47,674 bases of DNA from Thermoguttaceae bacterium (GCA_025062105.1 JANXAQ010000319.1:1-47674); one strand, 5' to 3'. Counted from the first letter of the stretch, positions 37,378-46,035 are shown. The notes: generated from the sequence alone by a model not told the origin. Translations and numbers: made by a program.

Positions 37378-39258
37378 CTAAAACTCCATACGGCGGAAAG
37401 CGCGGAACCCCAGATACATGGGCACAGCGGTGGCAGTAAGACCTAAGAGCAAACTGCAGCCGATGCCCAAAAACATCCAGAACCGAATATTGGTTTCCCA
37501 TAGTCCGAATGGGCCGGACGACCAGGTGGCTTGGCCGGTCTGCAGGGCTAACCAGAAATGACTTGGCAGGGCCGTCATCGCCACAATCAGTACGATGTAC
37601 AGAGCGCTGAGGACCAGACAGAGCGTGCCTCCGAACCCGGCGGCAATTCGAGCAGGAGATGTTTCTTGGAAGTTCGGCATTTTGGCGCCCAGGCCGACCG
37701 AAATGCCCGAAAGCCCCATAGCCAACAGCCCCGCCGTCAACTGGTGGATGCCGATGATCAGAGGGGAAATCCCTAGTTTCCAATCACTCAATAGCACCAG
37801 AAGCGAACAAGGAAAGACAGAGCTGCCAAATGCATAAATAAATTTACTCCACAAAATTTGTTCCCTTCGGAGCGGTAAAAGGCCCAACAGCCAAAACCGT
37901 CGGCCCTCCAAACTAATCGTGGGAAAAACAAACCGGGTGGTAAACGTCGAAAGCAACAGCCCTACTACCGACAAGTTCAGGAAACTCACCATGTTGACCC
38001 AGGTGGCATGGTGGATGTCGTAAGAAAAGGGCCGCATATGCAAAAAGTAAAAAAGCACCAGTCCGAAAAACACCAAAAATTGGGACCATTGCACCGGATC
38101 GCGGCGAAACAGGCGAAAATCTTTCACCACCAAAAGCCGGATGGTCTGGCTGCCCATGGGCAGATGCACCAAGAGCCGATCAACATTCTGGCTGGCCCAA
38201 TGAGACCATTGTCTCAGAAACCGAACCACTCCTGTCAACCAGAATCGCCGCCGAAGTTCCTGGTCCGAGGCGTGTTGTTGGGTGTGGAGTCGGCTGTAGG
38301 CGGTGCGGTACCAGCGCTGGCCGACCCCAGCGGCGATTTGCCGAAAAAGCAGCGCGTTGGAAATAGTAACGGTAAGAAACAGGAGGCTTTCGGCCCACGG
38401 AGGCCGACTGGCCCAAGGGGCGGGCTGTTTGGGCTGGGCAGCCTCCAAAATGCCCATGCTGACCCACCAACTGGGCAACATCCGATGCTGCGAGAAGCGT
38501 AAACGATGCAACATGCTTTGGAACCAATGGGGGGTCAAAAGATCCCCGGGTTCGGTACTGCTGAGGCCCCGCACCAACCAAGCTCCCCCAGCCACTAACA
38601 CTAGAATCACCCCTACTAAAAAAAGCATCCGGGCCCCTGGAAACCATCGCACCACTACCAAACAAGCCATGGCCCCAATGGCTGCCGGGATGTAGCTAAA
38701 AGATATCAAAAACGGCACTAACACAGCGTAGTAATACCAGGGGGAATGTGCCACCAACCCGTAGGCCACAAACATCGGACTACTCAGCAGCACAAAAGCC
38801 CAACTGCTCAGCCAGACCGCCTCTTGGAATTTATGCAAGAATACCCGTTGAGCACTCACCGGCAAAGTAAGCAACAAGCTAATATCCGGCCCCCGAAATA
38901 ACATCCCATACAACAAAATGCCGCAAGAGATCATGAGCATCAGCATCAGGGCCAATAGATACATGCCAAACACATGATGGACGATTTGGTCATGGGTGGG
39001 CGCATGGCCAACAGCGCTTCGGAGGAACCGAAAACCATCCCAACATAGCCAAAAGATCACTCCCCACAAGACCCCGCTTAACAGCAGGACCAGGGCGAGC
39101 CGGAGCCGACTCTCTTGCAGTACCCTCCGCAACGCCCAAATAGTGCGCTGGCAGCGCAAACGCCAGAAGGCCCAGGCTTCTGCCGAAAGGCTTGGCAGAA
39201 TCGGTCCAAGCGACGTGGTGGTTTTCCCATCGGCTGGGAGAACCCAACTGGTTGCCAT
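37378..39258 (-). CDS. ABC-2-like transporter permease
   Basis: A 626-residue polytopic membrane protein, third gene of a minus-strand set. Long hydrophobic segments are spread throughout, for example LALVLLLSGVLWGVIFWLCW near the N terminus, YLLALMLMLMISCGILLYGM, MLFLVGVILVLVAGGAWLV and FGGTLCLVLSALYIVLIVAM near the C terminus; about a dozen helices are likely. No soluble catalytic domain is seen. Together with the ATPase immediately upstream it should form an exporter of the ABC-2 or ABC-exporter class; the cargo is unknown. I place the start at the ATG at 39258, with AGGAG 7 nt upstream, 10 nt after the ATPase stop codon. The frame itself extends to 39282. The stop codon lies within the flank of a family A fragment. 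Confidence 0.8.
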   Translation of the reverse strand: MATSWVLPADGKTTTSLGPILPSLSAEAWAFWRLRCQRTIWALRRVLQESRLRLALVLLLSGVLWGVIFWLCWDGFRFLRSAVGHAPTHDQIVHHVFGMYLLALMLMLMISCGILLYGMLFRGPDISLLLTLPVSAQRVFLHKFQEAVWLSSWAFVLLSSPMFVAYGLVAHSPWYYYAVLVPFLISFSYIPAAIGAMACLVVVRWFPGARMLFLVGVILVLVAGGAWLVRGLSSTEPGDLLTPHWFQSMLHRLRFSQHRMLPSWWVSMGILEAAQPKQPAPWASRPPWAESLLFLTVTISNALLFRQIAAGVGQRWYRTAYSRLHTQQHASDQELRRRFWLTGVVRFLRQWSHWASQNVDRLLVHLPMGSQTIRLLVVKDFRLFRRDPVQWSQFLVFFGLVLFYFLHMRPFSYDIHHATWVNMVSFLNLSVVGLLLSTFTTRFVFPTISLEGRRFWLLGLLPLRREQILWSKFIYAFGSSVFPCSLLVLLSDWKLGISPLIIGIHQLTAGLLAMGLSGISVGLGAKMPNFQETSPARIAAGFGGTLCLVLSALYIVLIVAMTALPSHFWLALQTGQATWSSGPFGLWETNIRFWMFLGIGCSLLLGLTATAVPMYLGFRAFRRMEF

Positions 39259-39268
39259 CTCAGTGCTC

Positions 39269-40123
39269 CTAAGCAGAAGCACTACGATGCTGAGAGGGCG
39301 GTAGTGCTTCGGGAATCGCTGGTGTGCTGGTGGGAAGCGAGTCGGCTGGGGTGAAAGTGTCGGTACTCGACTGGGATTGAAGCTGTGTATTGGTCAATTC
39401 TAAGAAAAATTCCTCCAGGTTTTTATCTTGCATGAGGCCCTGCTGGTGCATTTGGGCTAAGCTGCCCACGAAGATAAGCCGACCTCGGTGGATGATGCCA
39501 ATGCGGTCGGCGATCTCCTCGGCCAGGGCAAGGGTATGGGTAGATATGAATACTGTTTTTCCCTCTGCCGCCCTGGCACGCATCAGGTCCTTGACCAGCC
39601 GAACACTTCGGGGATCCAGGCCGATCATCGGCTCGTCCGCTACCAGAAGTGGCGGATCATGCAATAAGACCGAAGCGAAAACAATCCGCTGTTTCATCCC
39701 ATGGGAGTAAGTTTCTGTCAGTTGGTCGAGGAAGTCCTCCAGTTGGAATAGTTCGGCTTGCTGGGCGATACGTTCCTGGGCCTGCCGGGGGCTCATTCCT
39801 CGAACGCGAGCAATAAAGTCCAGAAACTCCCGGCCGGTAAGTTTGTCGTAAAGGAACGGTTCATCCGGCACATAGCCGATCAGTTGGGCTGCCTCTCGGG
39901 GATGTTCCACCACATCCCAACCAGCCACCCGGATGGTCCCTTGGCTTGGGTGCAAAAGCCCCACTAGCATTTTGATCGTAGTGGTTTTGCCTGCCCCATT
40001 GGGACCTAAAAAAGCAAAAATTTCGCCCGGCAAAACACTCAGCGAAAGATCATCCACTGCTACAGTGCGGCCAAAGGTCCGCCGAACATGCTGGAATTCG
40101 ATCATCGGAACAAATGGATTCAT
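39269..40123 (-). CDS. ABC transporter ATP-binding protein
   Basis: A 284-residue nucleotide-binding subunit. Walker A is GPNGAGKTT (40-48), the signature motif is the YSHGM variant of LSGGQ (139-143), Walker B is LLVADEP (159-165) with GLDP following, and His196 occupies the H-loop (STHTLALAEE). The YSHGM signature is common in ABC-2-type exporter ATPases. The C-terminal ~60 residues are Ser/Thr/Pro-rich and lack motifs. The frame continues upstream to 40267, but AGGA 6 nt before the ATG at 40123 and homology starting at MIEFQHVRRTFG favour the short form, which leaves 61 nt after the preceding gene. The downstream gene is its permease. Confidence 0.92.
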   Translation of the reverse strand: MNPFVPMIEFQHVRRTFGRTVAVDDLSLSVLPGEIFAFLGPNGAGKTTTIKMLVGLLHPSQGTIRVAGWDVVEHPREAAQLIGYVPDEPFLYDKLTGREFLDFIARVRGMSPRQAQERIAQQAELFQLEDFLDQLTETYSHGMKQRIVFASVLLHDPPLLVADEPMIGLDPRSVRLVKDLMRARAAEGKTVFISTHTLALAEEIADRIGIIHRGRLIFVGSLAQMHQQGLMQDKNLEEFFLELTNTQLQSQSSTDTFTPADSLPTSTPAIPEALPPSQHRSASA

Positions 40124-40184
40124 AGGTTTTCCTGAATACCGATTGGCCAAAAAGGAAAAGCGGCAGAGGCATTGCTCACATCTT

Positions 40185-41159
40185 TTAACTATCCGGGATA
40201 AAGGGCGCCAAGGGGACGGAGCTCCTTTGGCCGGCAGAATTCGTTCGAGGCGCTCCCAACGGTTCATCCAGGTTCACCTGAGAAGCCAAACGCACAGAGT
40301 CGGCATCGCTCATTCGGATAAATTCCATTTGGGAATGGAAAAAGGTCACCTGTTGCCGAACTACCCGCGCATCTGGATCGGGCAGCACCCAGAGTCGGCC
40401 CCGGGGGCTATGGTGGGCAGAAGCGGTGCCTATGTCTGGCCAAAAGACTACCACATAGGCTTGCTGGGTTTTGCCCTCCCAGAGGATCGGTTCCTCCGAT
40501 TCTACCTTGGCATGAAGGATTTCCAGGGCATGGTTCCATCGCCCCAGCGGACTTAAGGTGGGCAGAGTCCAGTGTTGGCCTAGTCGCAATCCGGGCAGGC
40601 GAGTTTGTGGGGAGAGACTATCGGCCAGGAGTGCATCGGGAGGTATAGGCACTTTTGTTTCATAGCTAAATTCTCCACACCGAATAGTAAATATCAAATC
40701 ATTTCCTTCTGCCACCCCCTCCATGTGCACTACTTCCGGAAACTTCCCTACCTGCAACGAACTGTGCAGCCGAACCAGTCGGCCCAACGGATCTATCATT
40801 AAGGTGCTGGTAGTGTCCAACGAAAGCCGAAGTTGACGAAACTCCGGTAGCCGAAATAGTCGGGCCAGCCACTCGGGCACCAAATCTGCCAGCGGGATAT
40901 AGTCCAAATGGACGCGGCTTCGGATTTCAAGGGATTGATGGGCCTGGGGGCGGGCCTGGCTCAAGGCCCAACCGATCGGCTCTTGATTCCAATAAAGCCG
41001 CCACCCCACTGGTCCCTCCTTGCGCCTGGCTTGAGAGATGGTTTGGTAGTTGGGCGGTTGGCCCACTCGCAGCGGCGGCAATACCTTCTCCACTACCAAC
41101 CAACTCATCGAGGCTAGCCATAATCCCACCACCGCTACGTTCACCCATCGAGTACCCAT
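40185..41159 (-). CDS. Membrane-anchored protein of unknown function in the ABC operon
   Basis: A 324-residue protein with one N-terminal helix (VNVAVVGLWLASMSWLVVEK) followed by a soluble, probably periplasmic, beta-rich region with no recognised catalytic motif. The segment from YIPLADLVPEWLARLF through LRLSLDTTSTLMIDPLGRLV suggests repeated strands. It is not a solute-binding protein of a known class. Because it lies directly upstream of the ATPase and permease in the same orientation, it may assist the transporter or be exported with it. The frame could begin at a GTG at 41192, but the ATG at 41159 gives a cleaner N-in anchor. I do not recognise a family. Confidence 0.7.
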   Translation of the reverse strand: MGTRWVNVAVVGLWLASMSWLVVEKVLPPLRVGQPPNYQTISQARRKEGPVGWRLYWNQEPIGWALSQARPQAHQSLEIRSRVHLDYIPLADLVPEWLARLFRLPEFRQLRLSLDTTSTLMIDPLGRLVRLHSSLQVGKFPEVVHMEGVAEGNDLIFTIRCGEFSYETKVPIPPDALLADSLSPQTRLPGLRLGQHWTLPTLSPLGRWNHALEILHAKVESEEPILWEGKTQQAYVVVFWPDIGTASAHHSPRGRLWVLPDPDARVVRQQVTFFHSQMEFIRMSDADSVRLASQVNLDEPLGAPRTNSAGQRSSVPLAPFIPDS

Positions 41160-41320
41160 TGAGTCTTGCCCCACCTGCTGTGGAGTTACCACCCCTAGGT
41201 CTTGGAGGCCCCTCAGTTATCCCCACTAATACTTTGATTTTACTCTGATCTAAAAAAAGAAACATCCAGGGAGCTGGATTGCCTAGATCCCTCAATATTT
41301 CTATCTTGCCTAAATCTTCT

Positions 41321-41352
41321 ATATTCCATCCGAGCAATATTCCATCCGAGCA
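41321..41352 (+). repeat. 16-bp perfect tandem duplication
   Basis: ATATTCCATCCGAGCA occurs twice in direct tandem (41321-41336 and 41337-41352). The surrounding gap 41160-41474 otherwise shows nothing I can assign. Confidence 0.85.
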
Positions 41353-41474
41353 AGCTTGGCCCCCTCAAAACTTCCCAAATTTCGCTAGAGTGGGTCAGAT
41401 TGTTGTAGGTAGTTTGGGAGGTTTGGAAAAACAGAAAATTCACGTTCCCTGGAAATCCCCCCTTCTCTAGAGAT

Positions 41475-41660
41475 GGCAGGCTGTCCAAAATCCTGAACAT
41501 ATAGTGATTTTTACGTACTTTTGATTCTCTAGCCGTTCGGTTGTTCTATCGGGACACTACTATCTATTGGGTGCCGCAATGGGAAAACCTCTGTTATTGT
41601 GTTGATAGAGGAGAATCCAAAATGGCATGAAAATATTCCCTTCAACTTCGGCAGAGGTTT
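41475..41660 (-). mobile_element. Family B element, copy 8
   Basis: About 186 bp. Starts GGCAGGCTGTCCAAAATCC, then TGAACATATAGTGATTTTTA and TACTTTTGATTCTCTAGCCG; ends GGCATGAAAATATTCCC through CGGCAGAGG. The first 10 bases are worn. A family E end lies directly downstream. Confidence 0.75.
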
Positions 41661-41664
41661 GTTT

Positions 41665-41696
41665 TCTATAACAGCGAAGCCGTAGAAGGGGAGAAT
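41665..41696 (-). mobile_element. Family E element, terminal fragment
   Basis: CTATAACAGCGAAGCCGTAG followed by AAGGGGAGAA is the reverse complement of the family E end (CTCCCC..CGGCTTCGCTGTTATAG). The rest of the element is absent. Confidence 0.5.
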
Positions 41697-41735
41697 CCTT
41701 TGTCTTGATTTGGAGATTTGATACCACGATTTTAG

Positions 41736-41883
41736 CTCGACTTTTGCCAATTTAGGCCTTCTGGCGGAAGGGGAAAACTATAAGTCCTTGTAACTATTGG
41801 ACTTAGGAAATTGTGTGAACAAAAGGAAGTCTCGTCGTAACTACTGGAAACAAAAGGAGTCAGGGAAAATGGCAAAAGTTGAG
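41736..41883 (-). mobile_element. Family A element, copy 11
   Basis: 148 bp from CTCGACTTTTGCCAATTTAG to AAAATGGCAAAAGTTGAG. It has TTTAG before and CTTAG after (4 of 5). The interior includes the dyad AAGTCC..TATTGGACTT and GTCGTAACTACTGG. The right flank CTTAG also serves as the left flank of the family F element that follows. Confidence 0.85.
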
Positions 41884-41888
41884 CTTAG

Positions 41889-42040
41889 AGGCTCTCTGAA
41901 AAGAAATTTTGGCACCCTTGGCTGCCACGTTGTTTCCCCCACCAGGAGGCGCTACAGCCCGGATTTGAGCACCTTGCCTACCCAGAACCTTCACCGGCCG
42001 TTGGAAAAGGAAGACTGGGTACCTCCTTTTCAGACAACCT
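41889..42040 (+). mobile_element. Family F inverted-repeat element, copy 2
   Basis: 152 bp bounded by AGGCTCTCTGAAAAG and CTTTTCAGACAACCT, inverted repeats. The flanks are CTTAG (41884-41888) and CTTAA (42041-42045), matching at 4 of 5. The left flank is shared with the preceding family A copy, so F inserted into the target duplication of A. The gap beyond (42041-42795) holds no supported gene. Confidence 0.75.
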
Positions 42041-42795
42041 CTTAACCTTTTCTATCCAGATTAAACATTCTCCCCACACTCAACTTTGCACGACTTTCTC
42101 TGGATTATCTATCTTGCCTAACTCGCCTACAAGATTTTACCCTCCTCTAAATTCGCCATTGCACCAAAGAGCGATTCCCGGGATGATATAGGCTCTTTTC
42201 CTATGGCTTTTGGGAGGTTTTGGGCCATCAAGAACAAGCTAGGGCACCCCGGCTGGAAAAAGCCTCCTGGCATCCGTCCCAAGAGGAGACTTTGCCAGTC
42301 GTATTTGCAAATCGTCCAGTGTTTAGCCGAATGGAAAGGCTCATTTTCGGCACTTTCCTCCGGAGGCATTGGTATCTACACAAATCGATTGGATAGCCCC
42401 AGGCTCAGGAAATCGCCCACTTGAAAAAGACATGTTCCTCCCGGGCTTGGGTAATTTTCCCTTCCCGGAGCCGGTGGGCTTTCCCGACAAGAGCATCTGA
42501 GGCGGCGAGGAAGAGGCGAACGTTTTACTGGAATGTGGGTTCCTTCGGCATCCTGCAGGGTCCGATTTACGATCTGAGATATCAATGCCCGGTGGGAAAG
42601 GGATCGGGGCAGGGGAAAGTGATAAAAGGAAATGTACGATCGGCACTTTGCACCTGCTGTCCGCTTACCAGGGAGTAATGATGGCTTTGAGCGCGGAGGC
42701 AGTGCCTGGTGTGTCGGGCTCAGCTGAGATACGGTAAGACAAACCTCAGTAGCAGGAATCAACAGTCTATTCCACTAGAAAAAAGGAGGTCAACT

Positions 42796-43503
42796 GTGGC
42801 GGGAATACGAGCGATCTGCACAGGAAGCTTCTGGGGGCTGGTAGGGATTGTAGCACTGTGGGCAGCCGGGACCGGTGGCTGCGGCAACACGAAGAGTCCG
42901 GATTCCGATGGACAAGGTAATCCTCCCCCTGCAGCTCTTGGGGGGACGAATTCTGCTGGCCAATCTGGTCAGGCTTCTCCTGCTGCGGATCCCTTGCATC
43001 CGGTCGTGCAAATTGAGACCAGTATGGGCAAGATTACGGTGCAATTGGATGCAGAAAAGGCTCCGCTGACTGTTGCCAATTTTCTTCAATATGTTCAGGA
43101 GGGATTCTATAACGGAACCATTTTTCATCTAGTCGCGAAAGGCGATGTCGTTGTTGGTGGAGCCTACACACCGGATTTGAAAGAAAAGCCTACCAACCGA
43201 CCTCCGGTTCGTAACGAAGCGCATCGGGCCTTAAAAAACACTCGCGGGACCATCGCCATGGTCCGCCGGCCAGATGCCACGGATAGTGCCACCTGCCAAT
43301 TCTTCTTCAACTTGGCTGATAACCCTAGGCTAGATTTCCAGGACCAGACGCCGGAAAAATACGGCTATTGTGCTTTCGGACAGGTCATCGAGGGTATGGA
43401 GGTGCTGGATAAGATCGGTATGGTCGAGGTGGAAGACCTGCCGGATTTTCCTCTAAAACCCGTCCAGCCGGTTGTCATCCGATCAATCCAGCAAATCCGC
43501 TGA
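42796..43503 (+). CDS. Secreted cyclophilin-fold peptidyl-prolyl isomerase-like protein
   Basis: The frame runs from 42709, but AAAGGAGGT 5 nt before the GTG at 42796 and a clean signal sequence mark that GTG as the start, giving 235 residues. A signal segment (GLVGIVALWAAGTGGC) ends at Cys29, a possible lipoprotein attachment site with a poor lipobox. A Ser/Gly/Pro linker follows, and then a cyclophilin domain from about 68: VQIETSMGKITVQLDAEKAP, then NFLQYVQEGFYNGTIFHLV. The catalytic Arg of the usual FHRV motif is Leu112, and the PGF(M)xQGG segment is replaced by KGDVVVGG, so isomerase activity is doubtful. CQFFFNLADNPRLDF matches the rest of the family. It probably acts as an envelope chaperone or binding protein. 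Confidence 0.82.
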   Translation: MAGIRAICTGSFWGLVGIVALWAAGTGGCGNTKSPDSDGQGNPPPAALGGTNSAGQSGQASPAADPLHPVVQIETSMGKITVQLDAEKAPLTVANFLQYVQEGFYNGTIFHLVAKGDVVVGGAYTPDLKEKPTNRPPVRNEAHRALKNTRGTIAMVRRPDATDSATCQFFFNLADNPRLDFQDQTPEKYGYCAFGQVIEGMEVLDKIGMVEVEDLPDFPLKPVQPVVIRSIQQIR

Positions 43504-43553
43504 GAAACCTTTTAGCAGTCAAGCCTTGTGTGGAGAGGTGGTCCTGAAAAACA

Positions 43554-43742
43554 GGAACCTCTGCATAATTCAGAGCATATATTTTTATACTATTTTTGTT
43601 CCCATCATATCTGACCCAGTATATAGGGTGCTAGCCCTGCTAACACGCTATATATGGCAGGTGTTTGGATGCGGCAGCCAAATGCCTACCGAATCAGAAG
43701 TTCATAAAGTTCACTATATGTTCAGTCTTTTGCAGAGGTTCC
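43554..43742 (+). mobile_element. Family B element, copy 9 (reference copy)
   Basis: 189 bp with the cleanest ends: GGAACCTCTGCATAATTC and TTTTGCAGAGGTTCC, an inverted repeat of about 13 bp. Landmarks are AGCATATATTTTTATACTAT, the dyad CAGTATATAGGGTGCTAGCC and CACTATATGTTCAG. It lies 50 bp downstream of the cyclophilin stop. Confidence 0.9.
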
Positions 43743-43755
43743 AACATTTTTTATA

Positions 43756-43942
43756 GGAACGTCTGATCCTTTAAAGGGCATATTTTTATACTCTATTGGA
43801 TTACTTTCTCTAACCCCATATCTAGGGTTGCTACCATTGCTAGCAGCCAATAGATAGCAGGTATTCGGGGAGGAGGACCGAACGGCTACAGGATCAACAG
43901 TTCCTAAACTTCACTACATGTTCAGAAATCTGCAGAGGTTTC
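43756..43942 (+). mobile_element. Family B element, copy 10
   Basis: 187 bp in tandem with copy 9 and in the same orientation. Ends GGAACGTCTGATCC and ATCTGCAGAGGTTTC, with AGGGCATATTTTTATACTC and CACTACATGTTCAG. TATA flanks it on both sides (ATA just before, TATA after). The 44112 gene begins 170 bp further on, and that stretch is otherwise featureless. Confidence 0.85.
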
Positions 43943-44111
43943 TATAATATAATGAAAATATGTTTCCACCTCAATTGGCCGGAAAGCCCAACATTCCTAT
44001 TTTTAAGCAGTATCGAAGCAAGAAGCTAGACACCTAGAACCTATTGAAAGCTGCTACAATCTCGATGTCAGGACATACTCTAAGTGGTGAAGGAGCCGAG
44101 TAGAAACCACC

Positions 44112-45647
44112 ATGAGAGAGTCCTATTCCAGATATATTTGGTTTAGCTTTCTAGGGTGGTGGTTGGTAGGGCCAAGCCTTGGTTGGGGCCAAGCGATGGA
44201 CATTTTCGGCCTCCGTCCTAACGAGCCACCATCAGCGGAAAGCCTGCAGCCGCCGCTAGCCCTGGATCCGACGCCCCAAGAGGGAGTACTCTTGTTGCGG
44301 AACGGGGAGGTTTTGGAGGGGAAAATCCTACGGGTGGGGGATTTTTATTACGTAGCTGTTCCTAACGGGCAGTTGCGGATCCGGGCTACGGAGGTGGAAA
44401 CTGCTTGCCGAACGCTACTGGAAGGTTACCGGTTTAAACGGCAAAACATCCGCTTACCCTCGGCCCAGGAACATCTGCAGCTGGGGCAATGGTGTATTCG
44501 GCACGGATTGGTGGAAGAGGCTCAGCAGGAATTAGCGGAGGCAATACGTCTGCAGCCAGAGCATCCCCTGGTGCCGCTTTTGCGGCGCCGGATCGAGATG
44601 GCCAGGCAATCACCTCTAGCTGCCTCTTTAGTCATGCCCGATAGCGCCCCTAAAGCAGACTCGTACGACCTAGACCACTGGGTCCGCACGTTACCGCCAG
44701 CGGTTGTTGAGCAGTTTACCCAATCGGTGCAACCGATTTTGCTGAATAATTGTACTGCATCCGGTTGCCACGGACCAGGGGAAAAAAGTCGTTTCTGCTT
44801 ATTAAAACCTCCCAGCGGGCAGTCAGCAACTCGTCGGCTTACCCAACGCAACTTGGCCAGTACTTTTCAATGGATCCATCCCAAACAGCCGCTACAAAGC
44901 CCCTTGCTGACCATACCCCTGGCCCCGCATGGCTCCGCCAAAAGCCCGATCTTCGGCAATCCCCAGTCGGAAGCGTATCAACGGCTGGTCCGATGGGTGC
45001 TGTTGGCAGCTAGCTGGGGGGCTGGGGCAGATGCCATGCTCAAAGATTCTTCTTCCCAAACCCAGATGGCCTCCGGGTCTGGAGGCCCGAGTGGGTCGGC
45101 TCCTGCTAATTCCGACGTTGCAACCAGCCGCCCATCCCAGCTGCCCCCGGCAGTGGACAGCCCTGTTCAAGTGTTCCACCAGGCCGGAGTTTGGCAACCC
45201 GTACCAGGGGCTTCGCCTGCCAAGGCTCCTTTACTGCAAGCCTTAGTTTCTCCTCCTAGCAGTCCAAGCCAACAGAGTTCCAGCCCTTCGACGTTTTTGC
45301 CATGGACTGTCAGAACAAACGTCGCTGGCCTCTGTCCTGCAGGTTCGGCCAACCCAGGCTCAGCTACCCACGACACTTTCCCCTCCCACCAGCCCGATGC
45401 TCCCCATCCTGCCACAAACGAATCGCCGGTTCCTTCCAACGGTTCTATGATAGGTAGCCTAATTGCTCCAAACGGCTCACCCAGTTCATTACCCTGTTTC
45501 CCTTTGTCGCCTCGCCCTAGGTTTGCACCGCCGCAGCGTTCCGAACCCAAACGGGGCGATCCGATGGCCGGTCAGTTCCGACCGGTGGATCCGTTCGACC
45601 CAGAACTGTTCAATCGCCGACACCACCAAGCCGAACCCTCTCCGTAG
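44112..45647 (+). CDS. Secreted protein with CX4CH cytochrome-like motif
   Basis: This 511-residue protein starts with a signal peptide (FSFLGWWLVGPSLGWGQA, cleavage near residue 28). Residues 50-100 contain LLLRNGEVLEGKILRVGDFY, a small beta domain seen in several planctomycete secreted proteins. Residues ~115-160 look like a TPR-type helix pair (HGLVEEAQQELAEAIRLQPE). Residues ~195-300 resemble planctomycete cytochrome-type domains, with QPILLNNCTASGCHGPG giving Cys214, Cys219 and His220. This is a CX4CH rather than CXXCH motif, so haem attachment is possible but uncertain. From ~310 to the end the protein is Pro/Ser-rich and probably disordered. AGGAG lies about 15 nt upstream, so the start is only moderately supported. 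No neighbouring redox gene is present. Confidence 0.72.
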   Translation: MRESYSRYIWFSFLGWWLVGPSLGWGQAMDIFGLRPNEPPSAESLQPPLALDPTPQEGVLLLRNGEVLEGKILRVGDFYYVAVPNGQLRIRATEVETACRTLLEGYRFKRQNIRLPSAQEHLQLGQWCIRHGLVEEAQQELAEAIRLQPEHPLVPLLRRRIEMARQSPLAASLVMPDSAPKADSYDLDHWVRTLPPAVVEQFTQSVQPILLNNCTASGCHGPGEKSRFCLLKPPSGQSATRRLTQRNLASTFQWIHPKQPLQSPLLTIPLAPHGSAKSPIFGNPQSEAYQRLVRWVLLAASWGAGADAMLKDSSSQTQMASGSGGPSGSAPANSDVATSRPSQLPPAVDSPVQVFHQAGVWQPVPGASPAKAPLLQALVSPPSSPSQQSSSPSTFLPWTVRTNVAGLCPAGSANPGSATHDTFPSHQPDAPHPATNESPVPSNGSMIGSLIAPNGSPSSLPCFPLSPRPRFAPPQRSEPKRGDPMAGQFRPVDPFDPELFNRRHHQAEPSP

Positions 45648-45799
45648 ATCGCTTCTTTTCTTGAGGGTTCCCAAGTCCACCCCTTTGCCATTTTTTAAGT
45701 GCATCTTGCAAATGAGATTGCCTCCTCGTTCCGAGCGGCAAAATGGCTCCACCGCTTTGTGTGGAGTTTTCTGTTGTTAGAGGCTCTAACTTCTTTTAG

Positions 45800-45866
45800 C
45801 TCGACTTTTGCCCATCTCCAAGAGTGCCACCCCATTTGGATATCCTAACTCTTTGACAACATTGGG
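45800..45866 (+). mobile_element. Family A element, left-arm fragment (copy 12)
   Basis: CTCGACTTTTGCCCATC followed by ATATCCTAACTC and ATTGGGGTTAG. It is preceded by TTTAG. A family D element interrupts it at GTTAG (45867-45871), so only part of the copy remains. Confidence 0.5.
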
Positions 45867-45871
45867 GTTAG

Positions 45872-46026
45872 AGGCTGTCCTAAAATGGGGATTTGGCTGG
45901 TTTGCAATGGGTTTTGGCCGACCGGCTCCTCTGCTTCAAACTCCTTAAAAACAGGGATTTTGAGGATTTTGGGGAATTGAGGAAGGAAAACTCCTTTCAT
46001 CATAGAAAATACTTTTTCGGACAACT
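45872..46026 (-). mobile_element. Family D element, copy 2
   Basis: 155 bp from AGGCTGTCCTAAAATGGGG to TTTTTCGGACAACT, with inverted-repeat ends. The interior is the reverse complement of copy 1 (CTCCTTAAAAACAGGG, GGGGAATTGAGGAAGG, CTCCTTTCATCATAG). Flanks are GTTAG on the left and a T-rich TTTAG about 2 bp further on the right, CTNAG-like again. Confidence 0.7.
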
Positions 46027-46035
46027 TTTTTAGGA

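Noticed and set aside
40124..40267. N-terminal extension of the ABC ATPase frame
   Set aside because: It overlaps the preceding gene, and family similarity begins after the ATG at 40123, which has its own ribosome site.
42376..42762. Open frame on the minus strand upstream of the cyclophilin gene
   Set aside because: A tail reading LFLAASDALVGKAHRLREGK in another frame looks protein-like, so this may be a decayed gene, but frames break and I cannot identify it.
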